Shown piece by piece: positions 44,540-53,262 of a DNA stretch of 62,408 bases. The DNA lies in contig PAAY01000036.1 in NCBI GenBank assembly GCA_002698985.1, forward strand, positions 1 to 62,408, written 5' to 3'. A model generated the notes under the pieces. That model worked only from the letters and a program-made list of their open reading frames with translations. It was not told where the DNA came from and made no database searches. The first letter of the stretch is position 1, and each line of letters begins with the position of its first letter. The position numbers and the translations under genes are program-made. The DNA is from Saprospirales bacterium (lineage in GTDB: Bacteria; Bacteroidota; Bacteroidia; Chitinophagales; Saprospiraceae).

Positions 44540-46207
44540 TTAAAACAATCCCGTGATATTGCCTTCCGCATCAATGTCAATGGCCTCGGCAGCGGGCGTG
44601 TCTGGCAGTCCCGGCATGCGCATGATGTCGCCGGTGATGGGGACGATGAAGTTGGCCCCGGCAGCGATCTCGATTTCACGAACCTTGATTCTGAAGCCTG
44701 TTGGCCTTCCGATCAGCGCAGGATTATCAGAAAGGGATTTTTGCGTCTTGGCGATGCAAACGGCAGCACCGTCAAGTCCGAGTTTTGATATACGCCGCAG
44801 GTGTTTGCGGGCTTCCGGCGTGTAATCCACCCCATCGGCGCCGTATATTTTCGTCGCAATGGTGTTGATCTTTTCCTCCATGGAACTGCTCCAGTCGTAC
44901 AGTGGTGTGAAGTTGGCTTTGCCACATTCCACTTCTTCGGCAACGGCCTGTGCAAGGTCCTCAGCACCTGCTCCTCCTTTGCCCCAAACGTCAGCCACCA
45001 CCGCTTTGAAGCCCATGTCTTCGGCTTTTTTCTTCACAATGGCGATTTCCTCATCGGTGTCGGAGGTGAATTTATTGATAGCCACCACAGCAGGGATGCC
45101 GTAGTTGCGGCTGTTCTCGAGGTGTTTCTCCAGGTTGCAAAGGCCTTTGCTCACGGCTTCGGGGTTCGGGGTGGTCAGCGACTTTAGGTCGGCGCCACCG
45201 TGGTATTTCAAAGCCCTGATGGTGGCCACTATGACCATGGCCTTTGGCTTCAGCCCGGCACTCTGGCACTTGATGTCGAGAAACTTCTCTGCACCCAGGT
45301 CAGATCCGAAGCCGGCCTCTGTCACCACGTAGTCGGCCAGTGAGAGGCCTGTTTTCGTCGCAATGACGGTATTGGTTCCCTGGGCAATGTTGGCGAAAGG
45401 CCCACCGTGAATGATGGCCGGATAGCCTTCAAGGGTCTGCACCAGGTTGGGTTTGATGGCATCTTTCAGCAGGGCAGCCATGGCGCCCTGGGCATTCAGG
45501 TCTCTGGCAAAAACCGGCTTCCAGTCGGTGGTGAACCCGATGAAGATATTGCCGAGGCGACGCTTGAGGTCTTCAAGGTCGTTGGAAAGGCAAAGGATGG
45601 CCATCACTTCAGAAGCCACGGCAATGTCGAAACCCGACTCACGGGGAATGCCACCTCCGGCGCCACCAAGTCCCACCACAATTTTCCGAAGGGCACGGTC
45701 ATTCATGTCCAGCACCCGCTTCCAGAAGATATTCCGGGGATCCAGTCCGACGGAGCGTTTGCGGCTTTGCAGGTTGTTGTCAATCAGTGCAGAAAGCAGA
45801 TTGTGTGCTTTTTCGACGGCAGAAATGTCTCCTGTAAAATGCAGGTTGATGTCCTCCATCGGTAACACCTGCGAATAGCCCCCGCCGGTAGCGCCGCCTT
45901 TGATACCGAAAACAGGTCCCAGTGAAGGCTCCCGCAATACGACGCAGGTCTTTTTTCCGATGCGGTTCAGCCCCTGCGACAGTCCAATGCTGACGGTGGT
46001 TTTACCCTCCCCCGCCGGCGTAGGCGAAATGGCTGTGACCAGCACCAGGTTGCTGTTCGCAACCTTGCTGTCGTCAATCAAGGTAAGGGGGAGCTTTGCT
46101 TTGTACTTTCCGTAGTGTTCGAGCTGATCGGCTGAAACGCCCAGTTGGCTGGCTATGTCGTTGATGTGTTTGAGTTCAATTGTCCGGGCAATCTGAAGGT
46201 CAGTCAT
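44540..46207 (-). CDS. fhs: Formate--tetrahydrofolate ligase
   Basis: ATP-dependent enzyme producing 10-formyl-tetrahydrofolate for one-carbon metabolism. The 555-residue protein has the P-loop TPAGEGKTT (63-71), the family signature VLREPSLGPVFGIKGGATGGGYSQV, TDWKPVFARDLNAQGAMAAL, and FANIAQGTNTVIATKTGLSLADYVVTEAGFG, all full length. The start ATG at 46207 gives the normal N-terminus. The 174-base gap upstream carries a small GGGTGC/GCACCC hairpin at 46227-46242 but no clear promoter box. Confidence 0.98.
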   Translation of the reverse strand: MTDLQIARTIELKHINDIASQLGVSADQLEHYGKYKAKLPLTLIDDSKVANSNLVLVTAISPTPAGEGKTTVSIGLSQGLNRIGKKTCVVLREPSLGPVFGIKGGATGGGYSQVLPMEDINLHFTGDISAVEKAHNLLSALIDNNLQSRKRSVGLDPRNIFWKRVLDMNDRALRKIVVGLGGAGGGIPRESGFDIAVASEVMAILCLSNDLEDLKRRLGNIFIGFTTDWKPVFARDLNAQGAMAALLKDAIKPNLVQTLEGYPAIIHGGPFANIAQGTNTVIATKTGLSLADYVVTEAGFGSDLGAEKFLDIKCQSAGLKPKAMVIVATIRALKYHGGADLKSLTTPNPEAVSKGLCNLEKHLENSRNYGIPAVVAINKFTSDTDEEIAIVKKKAEDMGFKAVVADVWGKGGAGAEDLAQAVAEEVECGKANFTPLYDWSSSMEEKINTIATKIYGADGVDYTPEARKHLRRISKLGLDGAAVCIAKTQKSLSDNPALIGRPTGFRIKVREIEIAAGANFIVPITGDIMRMPGLPDTPAAEAIDIDAEGNITGLF

Positions 46208-46381
46208 ATCTGGTCAATGGCATTGAGGGTGCAGAAGCACCCGGTTTTGGTTTATCGTTTGGCGAGGGGCGAATGTAATGAAGAATTGAAGAATGAAAAA
46301 TGACCTTCTACCGGAATGGGTAGAAATGTAAAAGATTGGCAGGAAGGGAAAAAGAGAATCCGGGCAGCCAGACTGGCAAAA

Positions 46382-47389
46382 TCAGAACCTCACATTCAGC
46401 AGGCCCGACAATTCCTTCACCTCTTTCATGGTCTGCTGGGCTTCCTTGCGGATGGCTGCCGATGAAGCTTTGATCTGCTCTTTAACGGCTTTTTTATCGG
46501 CCAGGAGTTCGGCCTTTTTGTTCCGGAATTCATTGCTGAGAGCCACAAGGGCATCGGCCACGGCATCTTTCAAATCCACGTAGCGGAGGCTACCTGCTTC
46601 GTAATCTTTCATCAGGCGGCTGTGGGCCTCTTTTGCTCCGGCGGCTTTCAGCAACTCAAAAAGATTGGCTACGCCCGGGCTCATGACGCCTTCTTCGGCG
46701 GGCTGGCCGGTGTCGGTTACGGCGCTGCGCACCTGCTTTCTGATTTTGGCTTCCTCGGCAAAAACGCTGATGTAGTGCTTCTCGCCGGCGCTTTTACTCA
46801 TCTTGCGGTCGGGGTCGGCAGTGGAGCGGATGTTGGGCGTCTCCGTAAAGAGTGGTTCCGGCAATACGAAATACTCCTTGCCCACCACATTGTTGAATCG
46901 CTGCGCAATGTTGCGGGTCAGCTCCAGGTGCTGTTCCTGGTCTTTTCCGACGGGAACATAATCAGCCCTGTAAATGAGGATGTCAGCGGCCTGCAAGACC
47001 GGATAGTCGAACAAACCCACCGAAATGAAGCCACCGGATTTTTCCTCACTCTGTTGGCTTTTGTCTTTGAACTGGGTCATTCGGCTCACTTGCCCGAAGG
47101 AGGCAAAACAGTTGAAAATCCAGGCCAGCTCGCTGTGTTCCGGAACAAGGGATTGAATGAACAGGTTTTCTGCCTTGACGCCCGTGGCCAGCAAGTTGAA
47201 AATCAGTTCCCAGGTGTTCTCCCGCAGCTTTTTGGGCGAATAAGGCATGGTCATGGCGTGGTAGTCCACCACACCGTAGCGGCAGGTGTATTCGTCCTGC
47301 AGGCGCACCCAATTTTGCACGGCTCCGAAATAATTGCCAAAGTGCATGTCGCCCGTAGGCTGGATACAGGAGAGAACTGATTTCTTCAT
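46382..47389 (-). CDS. trpS: Tryptophan--tRNA ligase
   Basis: Class I aminoacyl-tRNA synthetase charging tRNA-Trp. The 335-residue protein has the HIGH-like motif GDMHFGNYFGA near the N-terminus, the ATP-binding KMSKS loop (DRKMSKSAGEKH, about residue 195), and the C-terminal anticodon-binding helices. Length is typical. It lies 12 bases downstream of the RidA gene in the same direction and may be co-transcribed with it. Confidence 0.97.
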   Translation of the reverse strand: MKKSVLSCIQPTGDMHFGNYFGAVQNWVRLQDEYTCRYGVVDYHAMTMPYSPKKLRENTWELIFNLLATGVKAENLFIQSLVPEHSELAWIFNCFASFGQVSRMTQFKDKSQQSEEKSGGFISVGLFDYPVLQAADILIYRADYVPVGKDQEQHLELTRNIAQRFNNVVGKEYFVLPEPLFTETPNIRSTADPDRKMSKSAGEKHYISVFAEEAKIRKQVRSAVTDTGQPAEEGVMSPGVANLFELLKAAGAKEAHSRLMKDYEAGSLRYVDLKDAVADALVALSNEFRNKKAELLADKKAVKEQIKASSAAIRKEAQQTMKEVKELSGLLNVRF

Positions 47390-47401
47390 GGGGTATGCTT
47401 G

Positions 47402-47791
47402 TTATTCGCCAACAGCAGCGATGACGGAAATTTCTATGTTCACAAATTTTGGGAGGTTGGCCACTTCCACCAGCTCACGGGCGGGGGCAAATTCGGGCTT
47501 GAAGAACTCGGCGTACACATCGTTGATGCGGCCATAGAGGTTCATGTCTTTTACGAAGACAGACACTTTGAGTACGTCTTCAAAACCACAGCCGGCAGCC
47601 TCGAGCAACCCACCCACATTTTTCAGCACCTGGCGGGTTTCATCTTCTATGCTGCCGGTGACCAGCTCACCGGAGGCGGGATCGATGGCGATCTGCCCGG
47701 AGCAGTAAAGGGTACCGTTGTGGATTACTGCCTGGTTGTACGGCCCGATGGCGGCAGGAGCCTGATCGGTGGAGATGATTTGCTTTTTCAC
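47402..47791 (-). CDS. RidA family imine/enamine deaminase
   Basis: A 129-residue member of the YjgF/YER057c/UK114 family, which hydrolyses reactive imine/enamine intermediates from PLP enzymes. Features: KQIISTDQAPAAIGPYNQAV at the start, YCSGQIAIDPASGE, the conserved Arg in PARELVEVANLPK, and VNIEISVIA at the end. The family normally starts with a short MKK-like end; here that matches a GTG at 47791, while the longer frame begins at TTG 47821. I use the GTG. Confidence 0.95.
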   Translation of the reverse strand: MKKQIISTDQAPAAIGPYNQAVIHNGTLYCSGQIAIDPASGELVTGSIEDETRQVLKNVGGLLEAAGCGFEDVLKVSVFVKDMNLYGRINDVYAEFFKPEFAPARELVEVANLPKFVNIEISVIAAVGE

Positions 47792-47862
47792 AGCTCGTTG
47801 TTTTGGCCCTTCGGTAAACAATGACGACCGTGGTCCTTTTGCCGAAGGAAATAACAGAAATG

Positions 47863-47904
47863 GAAAAAGCTCCGCATCAGGATGACCCCGATCGGGAGCT
47901 TTTT
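47863..47904 (-). terminator. Intrinsic terminator of the DUF177-rpmF operon
   Basis: AAAAAGCTCC (47864-47873) pairs exactly with GGAGCTTTTT (47895-47904), a 10-bp stem with the U-tract forming its 3' side on the minus strand. It lies about 45 bases after the rpmF stop codon. Confidence 0.7.
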
Positions 47905-47949
47905 GACCCTTGCCGTCCGGAAACGGCGTGGCTAACCCTTGTGGGGTGT

Positions 47950-48147
47950 TTACTCGATTCCTTCGTCAGTTTTTACCAGCACTTTGCCACGGTAGCGAAG
48001 ATTTCCTTCTGCATCGTAGTAAGCGTGATGGTAAATATGCGTCTCGTTGGTCTGTGGATCACGGGCCAACTGGGGTACCGGTGCTTTATAGTGCGTACGA
48101 CGGGCACGGGTACGGCGCTTCGAATGTCTTGTTTTAGGATTTGGCAT
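47950..48147 (-). CDS. rpmF: 50S ribosomal protein L32
   Basis: A 65-residue basic ribosomal protein beginning MPNPKTRHSKRRTRARRTH, the diagnostic L32 N-terminus, with HIYHHAYYDAEGNLRYRGKVL downstream. The zinc-binding Cys residues of some L32 proteins are absent. It follows the DUF177 gene by 49 bases, the conserved bacterial arrangement. Confidence 0.97.
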   Translation of the reverse strand: MPNPKTRHSKRRTRARRTHYKAPVPQLARDPQTNETHIYHHAYYDAEGNLRYRGKVLVKTDEGIE

Positions 48148-48196
48148 CTTACTATTGTTTTTAGGTTTGTCAGCGGCCGGGCCGCCTAAAACTCAA

Positions 48197-48727
48197 TTAA
48201 TTGTCAAATTTGAATCCTTTGAGTGCATCCCAAACAGAAGATGAGGACTCGGGCTGGTCTTCCGGTCCGGCAACATCCTCTTCTGAGCGGATGAACTTCA
48301 GCATCTCCGGATTGCAAGCTTCTCCGGCTGTGCTATGTGTCTTGACCATGGGTACAGCCAGATTGATAAATTCGTAAATAAACCTGGCCACGTTTAACTG
48401 GGGGGTTCCGGCAAGTACATAAACTACTGCGTCGTCTTCCCACTCTTCTTCGGCAAACTTCACCAGCAACTGCTCTTCGATCTGCATCGGCAGGCTGAAA
48501 TCCTCCAGGCAGCGGTCACATTGCGTGCCTACAAGGCCCCGGATGTGAAAGTGAAGTTCCCACATATCGCTCCGCTTGTCAAAGTCGAGCTGAACCGTCA
48601 AATCGCCCTGTTGCAGAAGCGATCCTTCGAAGTGGGAAAAAAAGTCGGATTCCACCTTAAAGTTGAACGTGTGTTGACCCATGCGCAACCCCGAAACCGG
48701 GATTGTGAAGTGGTCTAAAGCATCCAT
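48197..48727 (-). CDS. YceD/DUF177 family protein
   Basis: A 176-residue protein of the DUF177 family, linked in bacteria and plants to 23S rRNA accumulation and encoded next to rpmF. The conserved Cys pair (GTQCDRCLEDFSLP, about 79-82) is present, and the acidic C-terminal half with AVPMVKTHS is typical. A perfect -7 box TATCTTTG lies at 48754-48761 on the minus strand, so the operon probably starts there with a leader of about 20 bases. Confidence 0.92.
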   Translation of the reverse strand: MDALDHFTIPVSGLRMGQHTFNFKVESDFFSHFEGSLLQQGDLTVQLDFDKRSDMWELHFHIRGLVGTQCDRCLEDFSLPMQIEEQLLVKFAEEEWEDDAVVYVLAGTPQLNVARFIYEFINLAVPMVKTHSTAGEACNPEMLKFIRSEEDVAGPEDQPESSSSVWDALKGFKFDN

Positions 48728-48753
48728 TTTAAAGAACTTTTTGAAAAGGCGGG

Positions 48754-48761
48754 CAAAGATA
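48754..48761 (-). promoter_or_regulatory. -7 box for the DUF177-rpmF operon
   Basis: TATCTTTG on the minus strand matches TAnnTTTG exactly, 27 bases upstream of the DUF177 ATG. No -33 TTTG is visible at standard spacing. Confidence 0.5.
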
Positions 48762-48782
48762 AGGGTATTTTTGAATTATTGT

Positions 48783-48915
48783 TGATGTAGATGAGGAATT
48801 GAAGAATCGAGGAATCCCTGTTTGCCGACCCGTCTGTCCGCCGGACAGGCAGGCAGGGAGGATTCGAACGACCCGGCGCAACCTCTCTAAACTTCTCTAA
48901 ACCCCTCTCAGCCCC
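48783..48915. repeat. Intergenic modular repeat cluster 5
   Basis: GAGGAATTGAAGAATCGAGG units (48792-48815), a CCGTCTGTCCGCCGGACAGG hairpin followed by CAGGCAGG (48828-48860, related to 26626-26675), and CTCTCTAAACTTCTCTAAACC units (48883-48912) up to the mutS2 stop codon. Confidence 0.7.
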
Positions 48916-51327
48916 TTAAATCTCCACCACCGTCACGCCATCGCCACCGTCTTCGGCGGCGGGGTGGTAGGCATTTTTCACGGCGGGGTAATCCCGGATG
49001 ACATTTCTGACCACATCCCGGAGGGCGCCGGTGCCTTTGCCATGGATGATCCGCAACACATTGGCGCTGCTCATCATGGCCCTGTCCATGAACTCCATCA
49101 GTGTTTTGATGGCATCTTCGCTTTTCATGCCCCGGATATCGAGTCGAGCGTCGAAATTGGCATTCTGGCTAAAAGTGTCGGATTGTATGCTGACTGTCGA
49201 ACGTACATCGAGCGGCTCGCGGGCGTGCTCCAGGTCTCTCAAAGGCACAGTCATCCGCAACTGCCCTACCTGCACGATGGCTTTTTTCTTGTCGATGGCT
49301 TCCACCACGCCGGTGGTGCCCCCCTGCCGCATTCTGACGAAATCGCCGGGTTGGATGGCGCCTTTTTTGGCTGCTTTGAAGGCGGGTTTTGCAGCAGTTT
49401 CATACACCTCCTCCTGCAAATCGGTGACTGAGGCCTCGAGTTCCTTGCGCTGCTGGCGGGCCTGCATGGCCAGGCTTTTGGCTTTTTCGAGGTTCTGGGC
49501 TTCACGGATCTCTCTGACCAGTCGCTCCAGTTCTTTGTTCTCCCGGGCAGTTTCCTGGAGGGCCTGCTGTTTGGCTTCCAGTTTCATTTTTTTCCGGTGG
49601 TACTCCAGGTTGCGGTGCAGTTCTTCGTAATTTTTGATGAGGCGTTCCAGGGCCTTCTCCCGCTCCATGAGGTTTTCCAATTTGTCTTCCACCTCTTTTT
49701 TCTCCCGTTGCAAATCGATTAGCAGGTCGTCAACGGCAGTTTCGTTTTTGCCGGCCCGTTTACGAGCGTATTGCAGGATGCGGCCGTCAAGCCCGGTTTT
49801 CTGCGCAATTTCAAAGGCGTAGCTGCTGCCGGGCCTGCCCACCTTGAATTGGTAGGTTGGAGAGAGGTGCTCTTTGTCGAAGAGCATAGAGCCGTTCACG
49901 ATGCCCTTCGTTTTGAAGGCAAACATTTTCAGGTTGGAATAATGCGTGGTGATGACCCCATACACCCGGCGGCGGTTCAGCTCCAGCAAAATGGCCTCGG
50001 CAATGGCCCCACCGATTTTGGGATCCGTGCCGCTGCCGAATTCGTCGATGAGCACAAGGGTGCGCCCATCGGCACCCTCCAGAAAGGCTTTCATGTTCTC
50101 CAACCGGCTGGAGTAGGTGGAGAGGTCGTCTTCGAGCGACTGCTGGTCGCCAATGTCTGCAAAGATTTTTTCGAAGATGCCCATGCGGCTGCGCTCACTC
50201 ACCGGAATGAGCATTCCCGACTGAAACATCAGCTGCAACAAGCCGACGGACTTCATCAGGATGGATTTACCCCCGGCATTGGGTCCGCTGAGCACCACAA
50301 TGCGGTTGGGCGGGTGCAGGTCCAGGTCGAAAGGCACCACCTCTTTTCCCAGCTTTTTGTTCTTCAGCAGCAACAGCGGATGGCGTCCTTCGTGAATGCC
50401 GAGGTGGGCGTAGTTGCCTTTGTGTGGTTCGGCCAACAGGGGCTTCACCGCATCCAGCCTGACGGCCAGCCTGGCTTTGGCACAGATCACATCAAAGCGG
50501 GCCAGCAAGCCCTGGTATTGCTCCAACAGGGAAATGTACGGCCGGAAGGTATTGCTCAACTCTTTGAGAATGCGCCAGATCTCCCGGCGCTCCTCCTGCT
50601 GCAGGTCGAAAATGTCATTGTTGATCTCGATGACTGCTTCCGGCTCGATGAAGGCCGTGCGCCCGGTGGCACTTTCATCGTGGATGATGCCCCTGATTTT
50701 GCGCTTGTGTTCCGACGGCACGCTGAGCACCCGGCGGTTGTTACGCACGCTCTCCACATTGTCGCTCAGCCAGCCGTTCTTGCGGTATTGGGCAATCAGT
50801 TGGCGGAACACCCTGTCCAGGTCCCGTTGCCGGTTGATGACCTCACGGCGCAGGCGAGCCAATGCCGGCGAAGCATCGGGGCGTATTTCTCCTTTTTCGT
50901 CGTAAACCTTGTTGATGGCTTCCAGCAGCTCTTCGTCAAAATTGAGCGGCCGGATGATGTCGTGCAGCGCCGGGAAAAGTTTGCAGCGATCAGCTGTGAA
51001 GTATTTGAATATGGCGTGGGTGGTCAGCAGCAGTTGGTTGATGCGCTGCCAGGCTTCGTCCGGCAGCACATAGTCCAAAATTTCGAGCAGACGCAGGTCT
51101 TCAGAAAGATTTTCATAAGCGGCCAGTGGCAGGGCATTGTTGCTCTGAAAACCCCGCCGGCACTCATCCACCTCTTCCAGTTCCCGCCCAATGGCCGTAG
51201 CATCGGTGAGCAGGGGCAAATTGCGCACAACTTCCCGGCCGGGCTCCCCCAAACACTCCTCCTCCACCAGGCGAAGCACCTTGTCGAACTCCAGCTTTTC
51301 GTACAAATCTTTGGGAACTAACTGCAT
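48916..51327 (-). CDS. mutS2: Endonuclease MutS2
   Basis: An 803-residue MutS2 protein; the family acts on branched DNA and, in some bacteria, in ribosome rescue. The MutS core has Walker A GPNAGGKSILMK, DEFGSGTDPKIGGAIAEA (Walker B) and THYSNLKMFA. A long coiled coil follows (about 510-640, many KEVEDKLENLMEREKAL-type heptads), a KOW-like segment (GDFVRMRQGGTTGVV), and a C-terminal Smr nuclease domain (about 725-803; LDIRGMKSEDAI, IIHGKGTGALRD). The ATG at 51327 is used because upstream in-frame codons derive from the TAGGGAG repeat array. A TATCTTTG box lies at 51378-51385. Confidence 0.96.
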   Translation of the reverse strand: MQLVPKDLYEKLEFDKVLRLVEEECLGEPGREVVRNLPLLTDATAIGRELEEVDECRRGFQSNNALPLAAYENLSEDLRLLEILDYVLPDEAWQRINQLLLTTHAIFKYFTADRCKLFPALHDIIRPLNFDEELLEAINKVYDEKGEIRPDASPALARLRREVINRQRDLDRVFRQLIAQYRKNGWLSDNVESVRNNRRVLSVPSEHKRKIRGIIHDESATGRTAFIEPEAVIEINNDIFDLQQEERREIWRILKELSNTFRPYISLLEQYQGLLARFDVICAKARLAVRLDAVKPLLAEPHKGNYAHLGIHEGRHPLLLLKNKKLGKEVVPFDLDLHPPNRIVVLSGPNAGGKSILMKSVGLLQLMFQSGMLIPVSERSRMGIFEKIFADIGDQQSLEDDLSTYSSRLENMKAFLEGADGRTLVLIDEFGSGTDPKIGGAIAEAILLELNRRRVYGVITTHYSNLKMFAFKTKGIVNGSMLFDKEHLSPTYQFKVGRPGSSYAFEIAQKTGLDGRILQYARKRAGKNETAVDDLLIDLQREKKEVEDKLENLMEREKALERLIKNYEELHRNLEYHRKKMKLEAKQQALQETARENKELERLVREIREAQNLEKAKSLAMQARQQRKELEASVTDLQEEVYETAAKPAFKAAKKGAIQPGDFVRMRQGGTTGVVEAIDKKKAIVQVGQLRMTVPLRDLEHAREPLDVRSTVSIQSDTFSQNANFDARLDIRGMKSEDAIKTLMEFMDRAMMSSANVLRIIHGKGTGALRDVVRNVIRDYPAVKNAYHPAAEDGGDGVTVVEI

Positions 51328-51377
51328 ATAGTCTTTTTCTTTCTTTCCATCGGCTGCGCCAACCCGGCCACAGCCTG

Positions 51378-51385
51378 CAAAGATA
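51378..51385 (-). promoter_or_regulatory. -7 box for mutS2
   Basis: TATCTTTG on the minus strand, exact match to TAnnTTTG, 50 bases before the ATG. The expected -33 position falls inside the GGGAGTA repeat array, so the repeat may influence this promoter. Confidence 0.5.
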
Positions 51386-51394
51386 GGGGGTTGG

Positions 51395-51695
51395 TGGGAG
51401 TAGGGAGTAGGGAGTAGGGAGTAGGGAGTAGGGAGTAGAGAGTAGAGACGTTGCACCGCAACGTCTGAACCATTAGGGAGGACGGTTTTCTGGTTTAGGG
51501 TTTAGAGTGTAGGGTTTGGGTGCTAGCTCCCTCAGCCCTGCAGCCTGGCTACGAGCTACGAGCCACAGCCTGCCCCGTGCCGATTGCTATCGGCATCGGG
51601 GAGCCACGAGCTTTGAGCTCTGTTAAACTCTATGTAACAACTCTGCTTAACTCTGTGGTTAAAAAAAGTGTAGGGTGTAGAGTTTTCCCCGCAAC
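51395..51695. repeat. Intergenic modular repeat cluster 6, left of dinB
   Basis: Modules in order: GGGAGTA array (51397-51445), AGACGTTGC hairpin (51446-51466), linker TGAACCATTAGGGAGG (51465-51482), TTTAGGGTTTAGAGTGTAGGG (51494-51516), GCTAGC link (51521-51526), GAGCTACGAGC and CGGCATCGGGG hairpin words (51549-51615), AACTCTGT units (51615-51660), and TGTAGGGTGTAGAG (51670-51683). The first 130 bases are nearly identical in inverted orientation to cluster 7. Confidence 0.8.
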
Positions 51696-51752
51696 CACTA
51701 TACGGTGTTTCAATTTTTAAAAATAAATGTTTTAAAACAAAACAATCAAAGG

Positions 51753-51760
51753 TAAATTTG
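51753..51760 (+). promoter_or_regulatory. -7 box for dinB
   Basis: TAAATTTG matches TAnnTTTG exactly. Transcription would begin near 51767, about 12 bases before the ATG at 51779, giving a very short leader. A GTTTTA at 51729-51734 is a weak -33 candidate. Confidence 0.5.
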
Positions 51761-51778
51761 CCCAAAATAAAAAACAAA

Positions 51779-52918
51779 ATGTTTAACAGAGCGGTTCTGC
51801 ATCTCGATCTCGACGCATTTTTTGCTTCTGTGGAAGTGCTGAAGAACAGCACACTGGCAGGCAAGCCGGTGATCATCGGCGGCACCGGCGGGCGGGGGGG
51901 GGTCGCCTCTTGCAGCTATGAAGCCCGGCGCTTTGGCGTACACTCGGCCATGCCCATGAGCATGGCGTTGCGGCTCTGCCCCGATGCGGTGGTCATTCGG
52001 GGTGATATGGAGGATTACAGCCGCTACTCCCGGCTCATCACCGACATCATTGCCGAAGAAGCGCCGCTTTTCGAAAAGGCCAGCATCGACGAGTTTTACC
52101 TCGACCTCACGGGGATGGACAAATACTTTGGCTGCTGGAAATGGTCGGGAGAACTACGGCAACGCATCATGAAAGAGTCGGGCTTGCCGGTTTCGCTGGG
52201 CTTGTCGGTGAACAAGCTGGTATCCAAGGTGGGGGCCGGCGAGGCCAAACCCAATGGCGCCCTGCTGGTGGAAAACGGCACCGAGAAGGGCTTTCTGGCG
52301 CCACTGCCCGTAGGCAAGTTGCCCGGTGCCGGTAAGGAAACCGCCCAAAAACTGGCTCGCATGGGTGTGCGCAAGGTGCAGACCCTGGCCGAAATACCGC
52401 CCCGGCTGCTGCAGCGGGAGTTCGGCAAGCACGGCCTCAGCCTCTGGAAAAAAGCCAACGCCATCGACAACTCGCCAGTGGTGCCCTACCACGAGGCCAA
52501 AAGTATCTCCGCTGAGCGCACCTTCCAGACCGACACCACGGACATGCGCTTTCTGCACGACAAGCTCAACAAACTGGTGAGCCAGCTGGCTTTTGAATTG
52601 CGCAAGCAACAAAAACTCACCTCCTGTGTCACAGTGAAAATCCGCTACACCGATTTCAGCACCTACACCCGCCAGATGACCATTCCCTACACCGCCAGCG
52701 ATCGAACGCTGCTGGCTCATGCCCGCTCGCTCTTCGACAAACTCTTCGACCGGCGCCAGCTCATCCGCCTCATCGGGGTGCGCTTCAGCGGACTGGTGCA
52801 CGGCAGCCCCCAGCTCAACCTCTTCGAAGACAGCACCGAAGAAATCCGCCTGCTGGAGTCCATGGACAAAATCCGCCGCCGCTTCGGCTCCAAAGCCATT
52901 ATCAGAGGAGCAGGATGA
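51779..52918 (+). CDS. dinB: DNA polymerase IV (Y family)
   Basis: Translesion DNA polymerase, 379 residues. Catalytic acidic residues are intact: D10 and D12 (HLDLDAFFASVE) and the DE pair in KASIDEFYLDLTG. The steric-gate region, LGLSVNKLVSKVGAGEAKPNG, helix-hairpin-helix (PGAGKETAQKLARMGV) and little-finger domain (about 235-345) follow; a short C-terminal tail LNLFED resembles a beta-clamp-binding motif. A run of nine G (51894-51902) lies inside the reading frame and encodes part of a Gly/Arg stretch where relatives have SxxRGVV. The gene is bracketed by inverted copies of an intergenic repeat. Confidence 0.96.
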   Translation: MFNRAVLHLDLDAFFASVEVLKNSTLAGKPVIIGGTGGRGGVASCSYEARRFGVHSAMPMSMALRLCPDAVVIRGDMEDYSRYSRLITDIIAEEAPLFEKASIDEFYLDLTGMDKYFGCWKWSGELRQRIMKESGLPVSLGLSVNKLVSKVGAGEAKPNGALLVENGTEKGFLAPLPVGKLPGAGKETAQKLARMGVRKVQTLAEIPPRLLQREFGKHGLSLWKKANAIDNSPVVPYHEAKSISAERTFQTDTTDMRFLHDKLNKLVSQLAFELRKQQKLTSCVTVKIRYTDFSTYTRQMTIPYTASDRTLLAHARSLFDKLFDRRQLIRLIGVRFSGLVHGSPQLNLFEDSTEEIRLLESMDKIRRRFGSKAIIRGAG

Positions 52919-53262
52919 GACCAGGGGTGAGGAATGAGGGGTGAGGGATGAGGGAGCTAGCACCCCCAAACCCTACACTCTCAACCCTCAACCCTAAACT
53001 TTTTAACCACAGAGTTGAAGGAGTTAAGAACAGAGTACCCCTGCTTAACCCAATAATCATCTATAATCTTCATAATCCCTATAATCCTCATCTAACCACA
53101 GAGTAAAACAGAGTTTTGACACAGAGTTGCACAGAGTTTTGACACGGAGTTCCACGGAGCTAGCCCCCAAACCCTACACTCTACACCCTAAACCAAAAAA
53201 CCGTCCTCCCTACTGGTTCAGACGTTGCGGTGCAACGTCTCTACTCCCTACTCCCTACTCCC
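52919..53262. repeat. Intergenic modular repeat cluster 7, right of dinB
   Basis: GAGGGATGAGG units and a GCTAGC link (52925-52965), reverse AACCCTACACTCTCAACCCT (52970-52995), ACCACAGAGTT units (53003-53030), ATAATCTTCATAATCC units (53050-53090), CACAGAGTT units (53095-53158), GCTAGC link (53159-53164), AAACCCTACACTCTACACCC (53168-53192), linker CCGTCCTCCCTA (53202-53213), AGACGTTGC hairpin (53220-53240), TACTCCC array (53242-53268). This is the mirror image of cluster 6. Confidence 0.8.

Noticed and set aside
46227-46242. THF-type riboswitch or terminator upstream of fhs
   Set aside because: Only a 6-bp GGGTGC/GCACCC hairpin without T-run or conserved riboswitch core is present.
51328-51456. 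N-terminal extension of MutS2 with YSLLPTP repeats
   Set aside because: The extra codons come from the TAGGGAG tandem array and contain the predicted -7 box; family members start at the ATG at 51327.
51395-53262. CRISPR-like direct repeats
   Set aside because: Units are 7-12 bases, contiguous or nearly so, with no unique spacers of constant length and no cas genes.
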